A stretch of 64,000 nucleotides of DNA. Origin: Lutibaculum sp963816555. Lineage in GTDB: Bacteria; Pseudomonadota; Alphaproteobacteria; Rhizobiales; Tepidamorphaceae. The notes below the pieces were generated by a model, which was not told where the DNA came from, did no database searches, and saw only the letters and a program-made list of their open reading frames with translations. Numbering within the stretch: the stretch's first letter is position 1; the number at the start of each line of letters is the position of its first letter. Made by a program: the position numbers and the translations under genes. The stretch covers positions 62,001-126,000 of the forward strand of contig CAWFLD010000004.1 of assembly GCA_963816555.1 (NCBI GenBank). The letters are read 5' to 3'. Positions 29,026 through 39,151 of the stretch are shown piece by piece.

Positions 29026-29121
29026 TCAGAACGAGCCGAGGTGCTGCGCCCAGATCGCCACCGTGGTGGCGAACGCGAAGAGAACGGACAGGGCGGCGGC
29101 GTCCTTGATGAAGTCGAGCAT
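29026..29121 (-). CDS. 31-aa membrane peptide with a LexA-type promoter
   Basis: The peptide MLDFIKDAAALSVLFAFATT continues with 11 more residues and is one transmembrane helix with a short polar N-terminus. Evidence that it is a gene: AGGAAGGAGA ribosome site at ideal spacing, a complete -35/-10 promoter close upstream, and a perfect LexA box within that promoter. Size, topology and control recall Caulobacter SidA, an SOS-induced cell-division inhibitor of about 29 residues. I see no convincing sequence match to SidA, so that link is functional inference. It is just upstream of dnaE and may be co-transcribed with it. Confidence 0.75.
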   Translation of the reverse strand: MLDFIKDAAALSVLFAFATTVAIWAQHLGSF

Positions 29122-29150
29122 GGCTATCTCCTTCCTCTCTCTGGAAGGAG

Positions 29151-29180
29151 ATAATGTTCCCGTTTTGTTCTCTTCGTCAA
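29151..29180 (-). promoter_or_regulatory. Promoter of the 31-aa gene
   Basis: On the minus strand the -35 is TTGACG (29180-29175) and the -10 is CATTAT (29156-29151), 18 bases apart. Transcription should start near 29144, giving a leader of about 23 bases that consists mostly of the ribosome site. A GC-rich hairpin directly upstream (AGCCGGCGG and its complement, near 29181-29207) may end the lolD transcript. Confidence 0.65.
29156..29170. promoter_or_regulatory. LexA box, alphaproteobacterial type
   Basis: GTTC (29156-29159), seven bases, GTTC (29167-29170), reading GAAC-N7-GAAC on the transcribed side. This is the exact consensus known for LexA in Alphaproteobacteria. It sits between the -35 and -10 elements, the classical position for repression. 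Confidence 0.7.
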
Positions 29181-29231
29181 GAGCCGGCGGCGCATCGCGC
29201 CCGCCGGCTGCCCGGAATTCCGGAAACGTGG

Positions 29232-29936
<705 letters not shown>

Positions 29937-29940
<4 letters not shown>

Positions 29941-31212
29941 TCGTATCTCAGCGCTTCGACGGGATCGAGGCGGGCGGCCCGCCAGGAGGGATAGAGCGTG
30001 GCGAGGAACGACAGGACGAGCGCCATCAGCACGACGCTGACCACCTCGCCGAAGTTCATCTCCGCCGGCAGGTGGCTCAGATAGTAGAGCTCGGGCGAGA
30101 ACAGCTCCGTGCCGGTCAGGCTCGACAGGCCCTGGCGGATCGACTCGACGTTCCAGCAGACGACCGTCCCGACGACGAGGCCGATCAGCGTGCCGGTGAC
30201 GCCGATCGAGGCGCCGGTGATGAAGAAGATGCGCATGATCGCGCCGCGCGTCGCCCCCATGGTGCGCAGGATCGCGATGTCGTGGCCCTTGTCCTTCACC
30301 AGCATGATGAGGCCGGAGATGATGTTGAGCGCGGCGACGAGCACGATCAGCGTCAGGATCAGGAACATGACGTTGCGCTCGACCTCGAGCGCGGAGAAGA
30401 AGGTCTGGTTCCGCTGCCGCCAGTCGAGGATGTAGATCGGCCGCTGGACGGCGTTCTGGATCTGGTCGCGGTAGTAGTCGGCGGCGTCGGGATCGTCGAC
30501 GAACACCTCGACGCCCGAGGCGACGTTCTCCTGGTTGAAGTAGCTCTGCGCCTCGGAGAACGGCATGAAGACGAAGGCGCCGTCATATTCCGACATGCCG
30601 AGCTCGAAGATGCCGGCGACGTCGTAGGCCTTGATGCGCGGCGTCGTGCCGAACGGCGTGACCGCCCCCTTGCGGCGAGATGATCGTGATCTTGTCGCCG
30701 ACCCTGAGGCCCAGCTGCTCGGCGAGGCGGATGCCGATCACCACGCCGCCGCCGTCGCCGAAATTGTCGAGCGAGCCCTGCTTGAGGTTCGAGGAGACGG
30801 CGGAGAAGGCCTCGAGGTCGGAGCGCCGCATGCCGCGCACGACGACGCCGAAATTGTTGACCTGCGACGACGCCAGCGCCTGCCCCTCGACATAGGGAAA
30901 GGCCTGCTTCACGCCGCTGATCGCGCTGATCTGCTTGGCGACGTCGTCGTAGTCGGTGAAGTCCGAATCGATCCCCTGCACGATGAAGTGGCCGTTGAGG
31001 CCGAGGATCTTGCCGAGGAGCTCCGAGCGGAAGCCGTTCATCACCGCCATGACGATGATCAGCGTGGCGACGCCGAGCGTGATGCCGAGCAGCGAGAAGC
31101 CGGCGATCACCGAGATGAAGCTCTCCTTCCGCCGCGCCCGCAGATAGCGCAGCGAGAGCATCCACTCGAACCGGGAGAAGGGCTTGGTGTCGTAATAGGA
31201 CGGGGCGCTCAT
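29937..31212 (-). CDS. lolC: Lipoprotein-releasing ABC transporter permease, frameshifted in this sequence
   Basis: This is the membrane subunit (LolC/LolE type) paired with LolD. The N-terminal helix follows the SLRYLRARRKESFISVIAGF segment. A periplasmic domain precedes three C-terminal FtsX-like helices (IISGLIMLVKDKGHDIAILR, MGATRGAIMRIFF). The frame shifts once at a G-run near 30667 (five Cs on the plus strand where four are expected). The corrected length is 424 aa. A single permease gene implies a homodimer. Gene order proS-lolC-lolD-dnaE is conserved in many Alphaproteobacteria. Confidence 0.88.
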
Positions 31213-31242
31213 GATGCTCCTGTTTCGAGCGGCCGGAACCGC

Positions 31243-32566
31243 TTACCCGGTCAGCCGGGCCAGCGCGCTGTCGATCGAGATCGACTGCCGCTCGCCCGTC
31301 GCCCGGCTCTTCAGCTCGACCGTCCCCTGGGCCAGCCCCTTCGGCCCGACGATCAACTGCCAGGGCAGGCCGATCAGGTCCATCGTCGCGAACTTGGCTC
31401 CCGCCCGCTCGTCCGTGTCGTCGTAGAGCACCTCGACGCCCGCGGCGCCCAGCTTCGCGTAGATGTCCTCGCAGGCGCCGTCCGTCGCGGCGTCGCCCAC
31501 CTTCAGGTTGACGAGGCCGACCTTGAACGGCGCGACGCGCCTCCGGCCAGATGATGCCGTTGTCGTCGTGGCTCGCCTCGATGATCGCCGCCGCCAGCGC
31601 GGCTCGGGCCGATCGCCGTAGGAGCCCATGTGCACGGGCCGCTCCTCGCCGTCCGGCCCGGCGACGACCGCCTTCATCGGCTCGGAGTACTTCGTGCCGA
31701 AATAGAAGATGTGGCCGACCTCGATGCCGCGCGCCGAGACCTGCTTCTCCGCCGGCACCTCGGCGGCGAAGCTCTCCGCCTCGTGCATCTCGTCGGTCGC
31801 GGCGTAGAGGACGGTCCACTCGTCGACGATCGGCTGCAGGTCGCCCTCGAAGTCGACGTCCGCGCCGGGCTTCGGCAAGGTCGAGCAGCGCCTTGTGGCA
31901 GAACACCTCGCTCTCGCCGGTCGAGGCGAGGATGATGAACTCGTGGCTCAGGTCGCCGCCGATCGGCCCGGTCTCGGCCCGCATCGGGATCGCCTTCAGG
32001 CCGAGCCGGTCGAAGGTGCGGAGATAGGCGACGAACATGCGGTTGTAGGAGCGCCGCGCGCCCTCGTCGTCGACGTCGAAGGAATAGGCGTCCTTCATCA
32101 GGAACTCGCGCGAGCGCATGACGCCGAAGCGCGGCCGCACCTCGTCCCGGAACTTCCACTGGATGTGGTAGAGATTCATCGGCAGGTCGCGGTAGCTGCG
32201 GACATAGGCGCGGAAGATCTCCGTCACCATCTCCTCGTTGGTCGGGCCGAACAGCATGTCGCGCTCGTGCCGGTCCTGGATGCGCAGCATCTCCTTGCCG
32301 TAGGCGTCGTAGCGGCCGCTCTCGCGCCACAGGTCGGCCGACTGGATCGTCGGCATCAGGATCTCGATCGCCCCGGCCCGGTTCTGCTCCTCGCGCACGA
32401 CCTGCTCGATCTTGCGCAGCACCCGGTAGCCGAGCGGCAGCCAGGCGTAGATGCCCGCCGATTCCTGGCGGATCATGCCGGCCCGCAGCATCAGCCGGTG
32501 CGAGACGATCTCGGCTTCCTTGGGCGTTTCGCGGAGGATGGGCAGGAAATAGCGGCTCAGGCGCAT
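31243..32566 (-). CDS. proS: Prolyl-tRNA synthetase, four frame shifts in this sequence
   Basis: This is a class II synthetase of the short alphaproteobacterial form. Intact parts include MRLSRYFLPILRETPKEAEI, EEQNRAGAIEILMPTIQ, FGPTNEEMVTEIFR, and near the end VNLKVGDAATDGACEDIYAKL. Single extra bases near 31877, 31614, 31597 and 31537 move the frame 1-2-3-1-2. Removing all four gives one frame of 439 aa, the usual size. The gene is essential, so these are very probably consensus errors. It lies 30 bases upstream of lolC. Confidence 0.88.
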
Positions 32567-32699
32567 GTCACGTCCGGGGCGTGGGGGTGGAAGTGGTGCC
32601 GACACAAAGCGCATCGGCCCTCAAAAGACAAGGGGCCTGCGCATGCGCCGGCGAGGGCCGAAAACCGTCATCTTTAGCAGCAGCAGCGGCAGAATCGGC

Positions 32700-32727
32700 T
32701 TGCAACATGTGAAAGACCCGCTAGAGT
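32700..32727 (+). promoter_or_regulatory. Candidate promoter of the putative sRNA
   Basis: TTGCAA (32700-32705) and TAGAGT (32722-32727) are separated by 16 bases, in an AT-richer stretch, about 6 bases before the predicted start of a transcript that ends at the terminator at 32892-32916. Confidence 0.45.
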
Positions 32728-32732
32728 GGGAT

Positions 32733-32916
32733 GCACAAAAAAGAGGCCGCTTGCCCAAAAAAGCCTTCCATTCGAGAAGGTAAGACGGTCCAAGTCTCGG
32801 GAGGACAATCAAATCGCCGCCATCTGGTGGCGAGGGAGTGCGAAGGCGCCGAACGGCAACCAGAACGGTTCCAGCACCTCAGAACTCAACAGCAAGGCTT
32901 CGTGCCTTGCTTTTTT
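32733..32916 (+). ncRNA. Putative small RNA of about 185 nt
   Basis: The 348-base gap between proS and the DUF1467 gene holds a plus-strand unit bounded by a promoter and a clean intrinsic terminator. It is much less GC-rich than its surroundings. Predicted stems include CCTTC/GAAGG (around 32768-32785), an 8-bp stem TCGCCGCC/GGTGGCGA with loop ATCT (about 32814-32833) and the terminator hairpin. Weak reading frames cross it, but all run through the terminator and have no suitable codon bias. I cannot match it to tmRNA, 6S, SRP or RNase P RNA. The rest of the gap (32567-32699) shows nothing. Confidence 0.45.
32892..32916 (+). terminator. Rho-independent terminator, plus strand
   Basis: GCAAGGC (32892-32898) pairs with GCCTTGC (32904-32910) over a TTCGT loop, followed by six Ts. 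It has no T-run in the other direction. No protein gene on the plus strand ends here, which is the main reason to suspect an RNA gene. Confidence 0.8.
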
Positions 32917-33223
32917 ATTGCCCATTTCCGGTCGCGTAGTTCGGCTGCCAGTCCTCCGGCCGCACGTCGGGCAGGAAGGGAAAGTCGTCGAGGCCGATGC
33001 CGACGACCACGATCAGCTCGTACAGCCCCCAGAAGACCAGAGCCGCGAGAACCGTGGTGATGAGCGCCTTGCGCAGGAGCAGCGGCCGCCGCGGCGCGCT
33101 CGGCGAGGTGCCCTCCACCATCGCCTCGTCGCCCTCCTGCGTCTGCACGCCGAACGGCAGGACGATGAAGAACACCAGCCACCAGAGGATGAAGTAGACC
33201 GCTATACCGCTCGTCAGGGTCAT
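32915..33223 (-). CDS. DUF1467 family membrane protein
   Basis: This 102-aa protein has two transmembrane helices: residues about 5-28 (SGIAVYFILWWLVFFIVLPF) and 55-78 (LLLRKALITTVLAALVFWGL). The short polar loop between them and the acidic C-terminus (LPDVRPEDWQPNY) match the alphaproteobacterial DUF1467 family. Its function is unknown. It follows mce by 14 bases in the same operon, and its TAA stop overlaps the terminator of the putative plus-strand RNA. Confidence 0.85.
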   Translation of the reverse strand: MTLTSGIAVYFILWWLVFFIVLPFGVQTQEGDEAMVEGTSPSAPRRPLLLRKALITTVLAALVFWGLYELIVVVGIGLDDFPFLPDVRPEDWQPNYATGNGQ

Positions 33224-33237
33224 GAGGTCGGCTTGCC

Positions 33238-33643
33238 TTACGCTTCTTCGAGTTCGACCAGCGTGCCGTTGAAGTCCTTCGGGTGAAGGAACAGCACCGG
33301 CTTGCCGTGGGCGCCGATCCTGGGCTCGCCGTCGCCGAGCACCCGGGCGCCGGCCGCGGGTCAGGGCCTCGCGCGCCGCCCTGATGTCGTCCACCTCGTA
33401 GCAGAGGTGGTGGATGCCGCCGTCGGGGTTGCGCTCGAGGAACTTCGCGATCGGCGAGTTCTCGCCGAGCGGCTCGAGCAGCTCGATCTTGGTGTTCGGC
33501 AGCTCGATGAAGACGGTGCTCACGCCGTGCTCGGGCTGCTCGACCGCCTCGGAGACCTTGGCGCCGAGCGTGTCGCGATAGGTGGCCGCCGCGCTCGCCA
33601 TGTCCTTCACGGCGATCGCGACGTGGTTGAGCCTGCCGATCAT
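33238..33643 (-). CDS. mce: Methylmalonyl-CoA epimerase, frameshifted in this sequence
   Basis: This glyoxalase-fold enzyme interconverts R- and S-methylmalonyl-CoA in propionate metabolism. Intact parts are MIGRLNHVAIAVKDM, HGVSTVFIELPNTKIELLEP and GGIHHLCYEVDDI, where His and Glu residues bind the metal. After EALT the frame shifts through an extra base in a C-run near 33359. The expected end, containing FLHPKDFNGTLVELEEA, is in the new frame with TAA at 33238-33240. The corrected length is 134 aa, exact for the family. Confidence 0.87.
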
Positions 33644-33671
33644 CTGGTCCTCCCGGCCGCTGTTTCCGCCG

Positions 33672-35340
33672 TCATACCGGCAGGACGAGCACCCGGCAAA
33701 GCGGCTTCTTGCCCCAGGCCTGCTCGACCGTCCCGCGGACGCCGCGCGTCACCGCCTGGATCACCGTCTCGGTGTCCCGGCGCCGCCGCCGCGGCAGGCT
33801 GTCCCACACCTCGTCGACCGCGTCGGCGACGATGTCCTCGAACGTGTCGCCCTCGTCGTCGCGCTCCGGCAGGCCGAGGACGACGATCTCGGGGTCGGTG
33901 ACGAGCTCGCCCTGGTCGTCGATGGCCATGGCGACGGTGACGATGCCCGCGAAGGAGAGGCGCCGCCGCTCCCGCACGTGCTCGGATTCCGAATCGACCA
34001 CGAGCCGGCCGTCGCGGTAGAGCCGGCCGGCCTTCGCCTCGTCGACGATCCGGCCGGGCCCCGGCGCGAGCAGCACCACGTCGCCGTTATAGGCGGTCAC
34101 GACCTCCGGCACGCCGAGGCTGCGGGCGAGCTCGGCGTGGTCGCGCCAGATGCTGCGCCTCGCCGTGCACCGGCAGCGCCATCTGCGGCTTCACCCAGCC
34201 GTAGAGGTCCTTCAGCTCGTCGCGCCGCGGATGGCCGGAGACGTGCACCAGCGCCTCGCGGTCGGTGACGACCTCGATGCCGTTGCGCACCAGGCTGTTG
34301 AGCACCCCGCCGACCTCGCGCTCGTTGCCCGGGATCTGGCGCGCCGAATAGACCACCGTGTCGCCGGCGTTCAGGGAGACGGAGGGGTGGTTGCCGCGGG
34401 CGATGCGCGTCAGCGCCGCGCGCGGCTCGCCCTGGCTGCCGGTGCACAGGAGCACGACCTTGTCGCGCGGCAGGCGGGAGAAATGCTCCTCGCCGAGGAA
34501 CTGCGGCAGGCCCTCGAGATAGCCGAGCTCGCGCGCCACCGAGATCGTGCGCTTCATGGCGCGGCCGACGACGATGACGGTGCGGCCGACCTCGAGCGCC
34601 GCCTCGGCGACCGAGCGCAGGCGCGCGACGTTCGAGGCGAAGGCCGTGACGGCGACGCGGCCGCTGCGGCCCCGGATCACCTCGGCCAGCCCCTTGGCGA
34701 CGTCGCCCTCGCCCTGCGAGCGGCCCTCGCGCATGACGTTGGTCGAATCGCAGACCATCGCCCGGCAGCCCTCCTCGCCGAGCGCCTTGAACGGCGCAGG
34801 GTCGAAGGCGGGCCCGACGACGGGGTCGAAGTCGATCTTCCAGTCGGCGGTGTGCAGCACGTTGCCGACCGGCGTGCGGATGATCAGCGAGGTCGGCTCG
34901 GGAATCGAGTGCGTGACGGGCACGAACTCCACGTCGAACGGGCCGAAGCTCCGGCGCGAGCCGAGCTCGACCGTCGTGACCGGCACCTGCGGCGCGCCGT
35001 TCTCCTCCATCAGCTTCGCCGCCAGCAGGCCCGCCGCGAAGGGCGTGGCGTAGACCTGCGTCTTCAGGCGGTCCCAGATGTAGGGCAGCGCGCCGAAATG
35101 GTCCTCGTGGGCGTGCGTGATGAGGATCGCCTCGAGGCTGTCCTTCGCCTGCTCGATGAAGCTGATGTCGGGCAGGATGAGGTCGACGCCCGGGAGGTGC
35201 TCCTCCGAGGCGAAGGCGACGCCGAAATCGACCATGAGCCAGCGGCGACGGGACTTCGGCCCGAAGCCGTAGAGCCCGAGGTTCATCCCGATTTCGCCGA
35301 CCCCGCCCAGGGGCAGGAAGACCAGCTCGTCCGTCGCCAT
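33672..35340 (-). CDS. rnj: Ribonuclease J, frameshifted in this sequence
   Basis: This is a metallo-beta-lactamase RNase with 5'-3' exonuclease and endonuclease activity, acting in RNA maturation and decay. Motifs include ITHAHEDHFGALPYI (zinc site), HTADWKIDFDP, the beta-CASP loop CTGSQGEPRAALTRIA and HVSGHPRRDELKDL. One extra base near 34139 shifts the C-terminal 155 residues (VPEVVTAYNGDVVLLAPG onward) into another frame. The corrected length is 555 aa. The start codon overlaps the birA stop codon (ATGA). Confidence 0.9.
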
Positions 35341-36161
35341 CAGTTCTCCTCTCCGTCGCCCCTGTGCGAGGCGACCGTACCGAAATGTACCTCCCCCGCC
35401 GAGACGTGAAGCCGGCTGCCCGCGGCCGTGCGCAGGACCAGGCGGCACTCCTCGTCGATCGTCTCGAAGACGCCGCGGCTGACCTCGCCGCCGACCCGGA
35501 TCGACACCGGCTCGCCGAGCCCCGCGGCCCGCTCGAGCCACGCGGCGCGGATCGCCTGCAGACCGCGCCCCTCGTCCCACAATTCCTCGTAGCGGCACCA
35601 GTGCTCGCTGAGCGCCGCGAACAGGCCCTCCGGCGAGCACGCCGCCCCCAGCCCGACGAGCGACGCCGTGGGATAGGGCAGCCCCTGCGGCGCGGTCGCC
35701 ACGTTGACGCCGATGCCCGTCACGAGCGCGTGCCGGCTGCCGGCCAGCGGCTCGGACTCCAGGAGGATGCCCGAGAGCTTCGCGCCGTCCGCGAGCACGT
35801 CGTTCGGCCATTTCAGCGCAAACCGCACCGGCGGCCGCGACGGCGCCACGCCCGCATCCGGCACGACGTCCGCCAGCGCGTCGTGCAGCGAAAGCCCCGC
35901 CACGAAGCCGAGCGTCGCGAGCCGGGCCGGCGCGATGTCCGTCGTCAGCAGGCAGCTCGCCGCCAGGTTGCCGGCGTTCGTCGACCACGCGCTCCCGCGG
36001 CGGCCGCGGCCCGCCGTCTGCTCGCGGGCGGCGACCCACAGCCGTCCCGGGTCACCCGCCCGCGCGGCCTGCATGGCCTCGCTGTTCGTCGACCCGACCG
36101 CCTCGTGGCCGTGCAGGCGATAGCCCGACAGCCTTGCCCGCTCGGCGAGGACGAACGCCAT
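35340..36161 (-). CDS. birA: Biotin--[acetyl-CoA-carboxylase] ligase
   Basis: This 273-aa enzyme attaches biotin to carboxylase carrier proteins. The nucleotide loop is GRGRRGSAWST (about residues 51-61), and the core contains ALKWPNDVLADGAKLSGILLES and GIGVNVAT. There is no N-terminal winged-helix domain, so it is a group I ligase without repressor function. A C-terminal SH3-like domain is present (PVSIRVGGEVSRGVFETID). It is 15 bases downstream of nuoN, as is usual in Hyphomicrobiales. Confidence 0.92.
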   Translation of the reverse strand: MAFVLAERARLSGYRLHGHEAVGSTNSEAMQAARAGDPGRLWVAAREQTAGRGRRGSAWSTNAGNLAASCLLTTDIAPARLATLGFVAGLSLHDALADVVPDAGVAPSRPPVRFALKWPNDVLADGAKLSGILLESEPLAGSRHALVTGIGVNVATAPQGLPYPTASLVGLGAACSPEGLFAALSEHWCRYEELWDEGRGLQAIRAAWLERAAGLGEPVSIRVGGEVSRGVFETIDEECRLVLRTAAGSRLHVSAGEVHFGTVASHRGDGEEN

Positions 36162-36176
36162 CCGTCCCCGGATCGC

Positions 36177-37621
36177 CTAGAACAGCGACCCGGCCGCCCT
36201 CTGGGCGATCGCGACGAGCGGCGCCGGGAAGGCGAAGAAGAAGATCACGAGGAAGCCGGCGACGCCGAGCACCGCCCGCAGCTCGCCGCCCATCGGCTCG
36301 AACGGCGCCTCCGCCTCGTCGAAATACATGATCTTGACGATGCGCAGGTAGTAGTAGGCGCCGACCACGCTCGACAGCACGCCGATCACCGCCAGCGGGT
36401 AGAGCCCCGCCTGGATCGCCGCCAGGAAGACGTAGAACTTCGCGAAGAAGCCGGCGAGCGGCGGGATGCCCGCGAGCGAGAAGAACAGCATCGCCAGCAC
36501 GAAGGCCGCCATGCCGTTGTTCCGCGACAGGCCGGCGAGGTCGTCGATGTTCTCGACCATCGTGTCGCCGCGGCGCATGGCGAGGATGAAGGCGAAGGTG
36601 CCGAGCGTCATGGCGAGATAGATCGCCATGTAGATGATCACGCCCTGCACGCCCGCCTCGGTGCCGGCCGCGAGGCCGACCAGCGCGTAGCCGACATTGG
36701 CGATCGAGGAATACGCCATCAGCCGCTTGATGTTGCGCTGCCCGATCGCCGCGAAGGCGCCGAGGATCATCGAAGCGAGCGAGATGAAGACGATGATCTG
36801 CTGCCACTCGACGACGATCGTCGGGAAGCCCGAGACGACGACGCGCACGAGCAGCGCGACGGCGGCGACCTTCGGGCGCGGCCGAGAAGAACGCCGTGAC
36901 CGGCGTCGGCGCGCCCTCGTAGACGTCCGGCGTCCACATGTGGAACGGCACGGCCGAGATCTTGAAGGCGAGGCCCGCGAGCAGGAACGTCATGCCGAAG
37001 ACGAGGCCGGTCGGCACCTCGCCCGAGGCCGTCGCGCGGGCGATCTCGAGGAAGTTCACCGTGCCGGTGTAGCCGTAGATCAGCGAGGCGCCGTAGAGCA
37101 GCATGCCGGAGGCGAGCGCGCCGAGGACGAAATACTTCAGGCCCGCCTCGGTGGCGCGCGCCGAATCGCGCTGGATCGAGGCCAGCACGTAGGCCGCGAG
37201 GCTCTGCAGCTCGAGCCCGAGATAGAGCGTGATCAGGTCGTTCGCCGACACCATCACGAACATGCCGGTGGTCGACAGCACGATCAGCACCGGGAATTCG
37301 AAGCGGGTCATGCGGCCCGAGCGCATGTAGTCGACCGACAGCAGGATCGAGGCGAGCGAGCCGATCGCCACCAGCGACTTCATCAGCCGCGCGAAGGGGT
37401 CGAGGATGAAGCTGTCGCCGAAGATCATGTAGGTGCCGGACGGCAGCAGCCAGATCAGGAAGGTGGCGGCCACGAGCAGCGCGACGGCGAGGCCGCTGCA
37501 CCACGCCACGGCGCCCTCCTTGCGGAACACGCCGAGCATCAGCGCCGCCATGCCGCCGACCGACAGGAGGATTTCCGGCGCGATCGGAAGAAGGCTCTGG
37601 AAGGTTCACCGCGGGCTCCAT
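36177..37621 (-). CDS. nuoN: NADH-quinone oxidoreductase subunit N, two frame shifts in this sequence
   Basis: This is an antiporter-like membrane subunit of complex I with about 14 helices. Intact stretches include MTFLLAGLAFKISAVPFHMW (conserved Lys and His) and AAIGQRNIKRLMAYSSIANV. Extra bases near 37599 (in the first codons, CTTCCAGAGCC for CTTCAGAGCC) and 36875 break the frame. The corrected length is 480 aa. The start could be the ATG at 37621 or a GTG four codons later. It is the last nuo gene, followed by birA. Confidence 0.9.
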
Positions 37622-37631
37622 TCGCCTCTCC

Positions 37632-39150
37632 TCACTGCAGCACGGACGCGACGGTGGCGCCGTCCGTCACCGCCGCCTGGAACTGATCGACAAGGTGGGT
37701 GACGGCGGGCCCCGTGACGTCGAGAATCGGCATCGGCCAGAAGCCGAACAGAAGGGTCAGCACGACGAGCGGCGCCAGGATGCCGATCTCGCGCCAGTTG
37801 AGGTCGGTGATCGAACGCAGGCTCTCCTTCTCGAGCGCCCCGAAGACCACCCGGCGATAGAGCCACAGCGCGTAGCACGCCGACAGGATGACGCCGGTCG
37901 TCGCGAACGAGCGCGACCCAGCTGTTCACCTGGAAGGCGCCGAGCAGCGACAGGAACTCGCCGACGAAGCCGCTGGTGCCCGGCAGGCCGACATTCGCCA
38001 TCGTGAAGACGCAGGAAGGCCGTCGCGTAGAGCGGCATGCGGTTCACGAGCCCGCCATAGGCGGCGATCTCGCGCGTGTGCATCCGGTCGTAGACGACGC
38101 CGACGCAGAGGAACAGCGCGCCCGAGACGATGCCGTGCGACAGCATCTGGAAGATGCCGCCCTGCACGCCCTGCATCGTGCCGGTGAAGATGCCCATCGT
38201 CACGAAGCCCATGTGGGCGACGGAGGAATAGGCGATCAGCTTCTTGATGTCCTCCTGCCGCAGGGCGACGAGCGAGGTGTAGATGATCGCGATGACCGAC
38301 AGCGTGAAGACCAGCGGCGCGAAATAGACGGACGCGTCCGGGAACATCGGCAGCGAGAAGCGCAGGAAGCCGTAGCCGCCCATCTTCAGGAGGATGCCGG
38401 CCAGGATGACCGAGCCCGCCGTCGGCGCCTCGACATGCGCGTCGGGCAGCCAGGTGTGGACCGGCCACATCGGCATCTTCACCGCGAAGGAGGCGAAGAA
38501 GGCGAGCCACAGCCAGTACTGCATCTCGACCGGGAAATCGTAGCTGCAGCAGCGTCGGGATGTCGGTGGTGCCGGCGGTGAAGTACATCGCCATGATCGC
38601 CAGCAGCATCAGCAGCGAGCCGGGCAGCGTGTAGAGGAAGAACTTGAAGCTCGCATAGACGCGCCGCTTGCCGCCCCACACGCCGATGATCAGGAACATC
38701 GGGATCAGGCCGCCCTCGAAGAAGAGGTAGAACAGGACGCGCGTCGAGCGCGGTGAAGACGCCGATCATCAGCGTCTCGAGCACCAGGAACGCGATCATG
38801 TACTCCTTCACGCGCATCTGCACCGCCTCCCAGCTCGCCAGGATGCAGAGCGGGCATCAGGAAGGTCGTCGAGGATCACGAACGAGCAGCGAGATGCCGT
38901 CGACGCCCATCTTGTAGCGGATGGCGTTGCCGAGCCATTCCTCCTGCTCGACGAACTGGAAGCCCGGGTTCTGCGGGTCGAAGCCGATCCAGATGAACAG
39001 CGACAGGATGAAGGTCAGGATCGTCGTCCACAGCGCCACGTAGCGGGCGTTGCGGATCGAGATCGCGTCGTCGCCGCGGATCGCGAAGATGAACAGCGCA
39101 CCGACGAGCGGCAGGAACGTGGTGACGGAGAGGAGCGGCCAGCCCGACAT
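37632..39150 (-). CDS. nuoM: NADH-quinone oxidoreductase subunit M, seven frame shifts in this sequence
   Basis: This is a proton-pumping antiporter-like subunit of complex I. Recognisable pieces in order: MSGWPLLSVTTFLPLVGALF, GGLIPMFLIIGVWGG, WLAFFASFAVKMPMWPVHTW, KKLIAYSSVAHMGFVTMGIF, MANVGLPGTSGFVGEFLSLL and MVFGALEKESLRS. Extra single bases lie near 38884, 38871, 38853, 38750, 38543, 38011 and 37907. The frame sequence 1-2-3-1-2-3-1-2 fits seven insertions exactly. The corrected length is 503 aa, typical. It starts at the ATG at 39150, right after the nuoL stop. Confidence 0.88.
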
Positions 39151-39151
39151 G

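Noticed and set aside
29026..29121. Direct homology of the 31-aa peptide to Caulobacter SidA
   Set aside because: Only size, topology and LexA control are alike. I see no sequence similarity that I could defend.
32621..33060. Small protein genes in the proS-DUF1467 gap (frames on both strands)
   Set aside because: The plus-strand frames run straight through a strong terminator into antisense of the next gene. The minus-strand frame lacks a ribosome site and codon bias.
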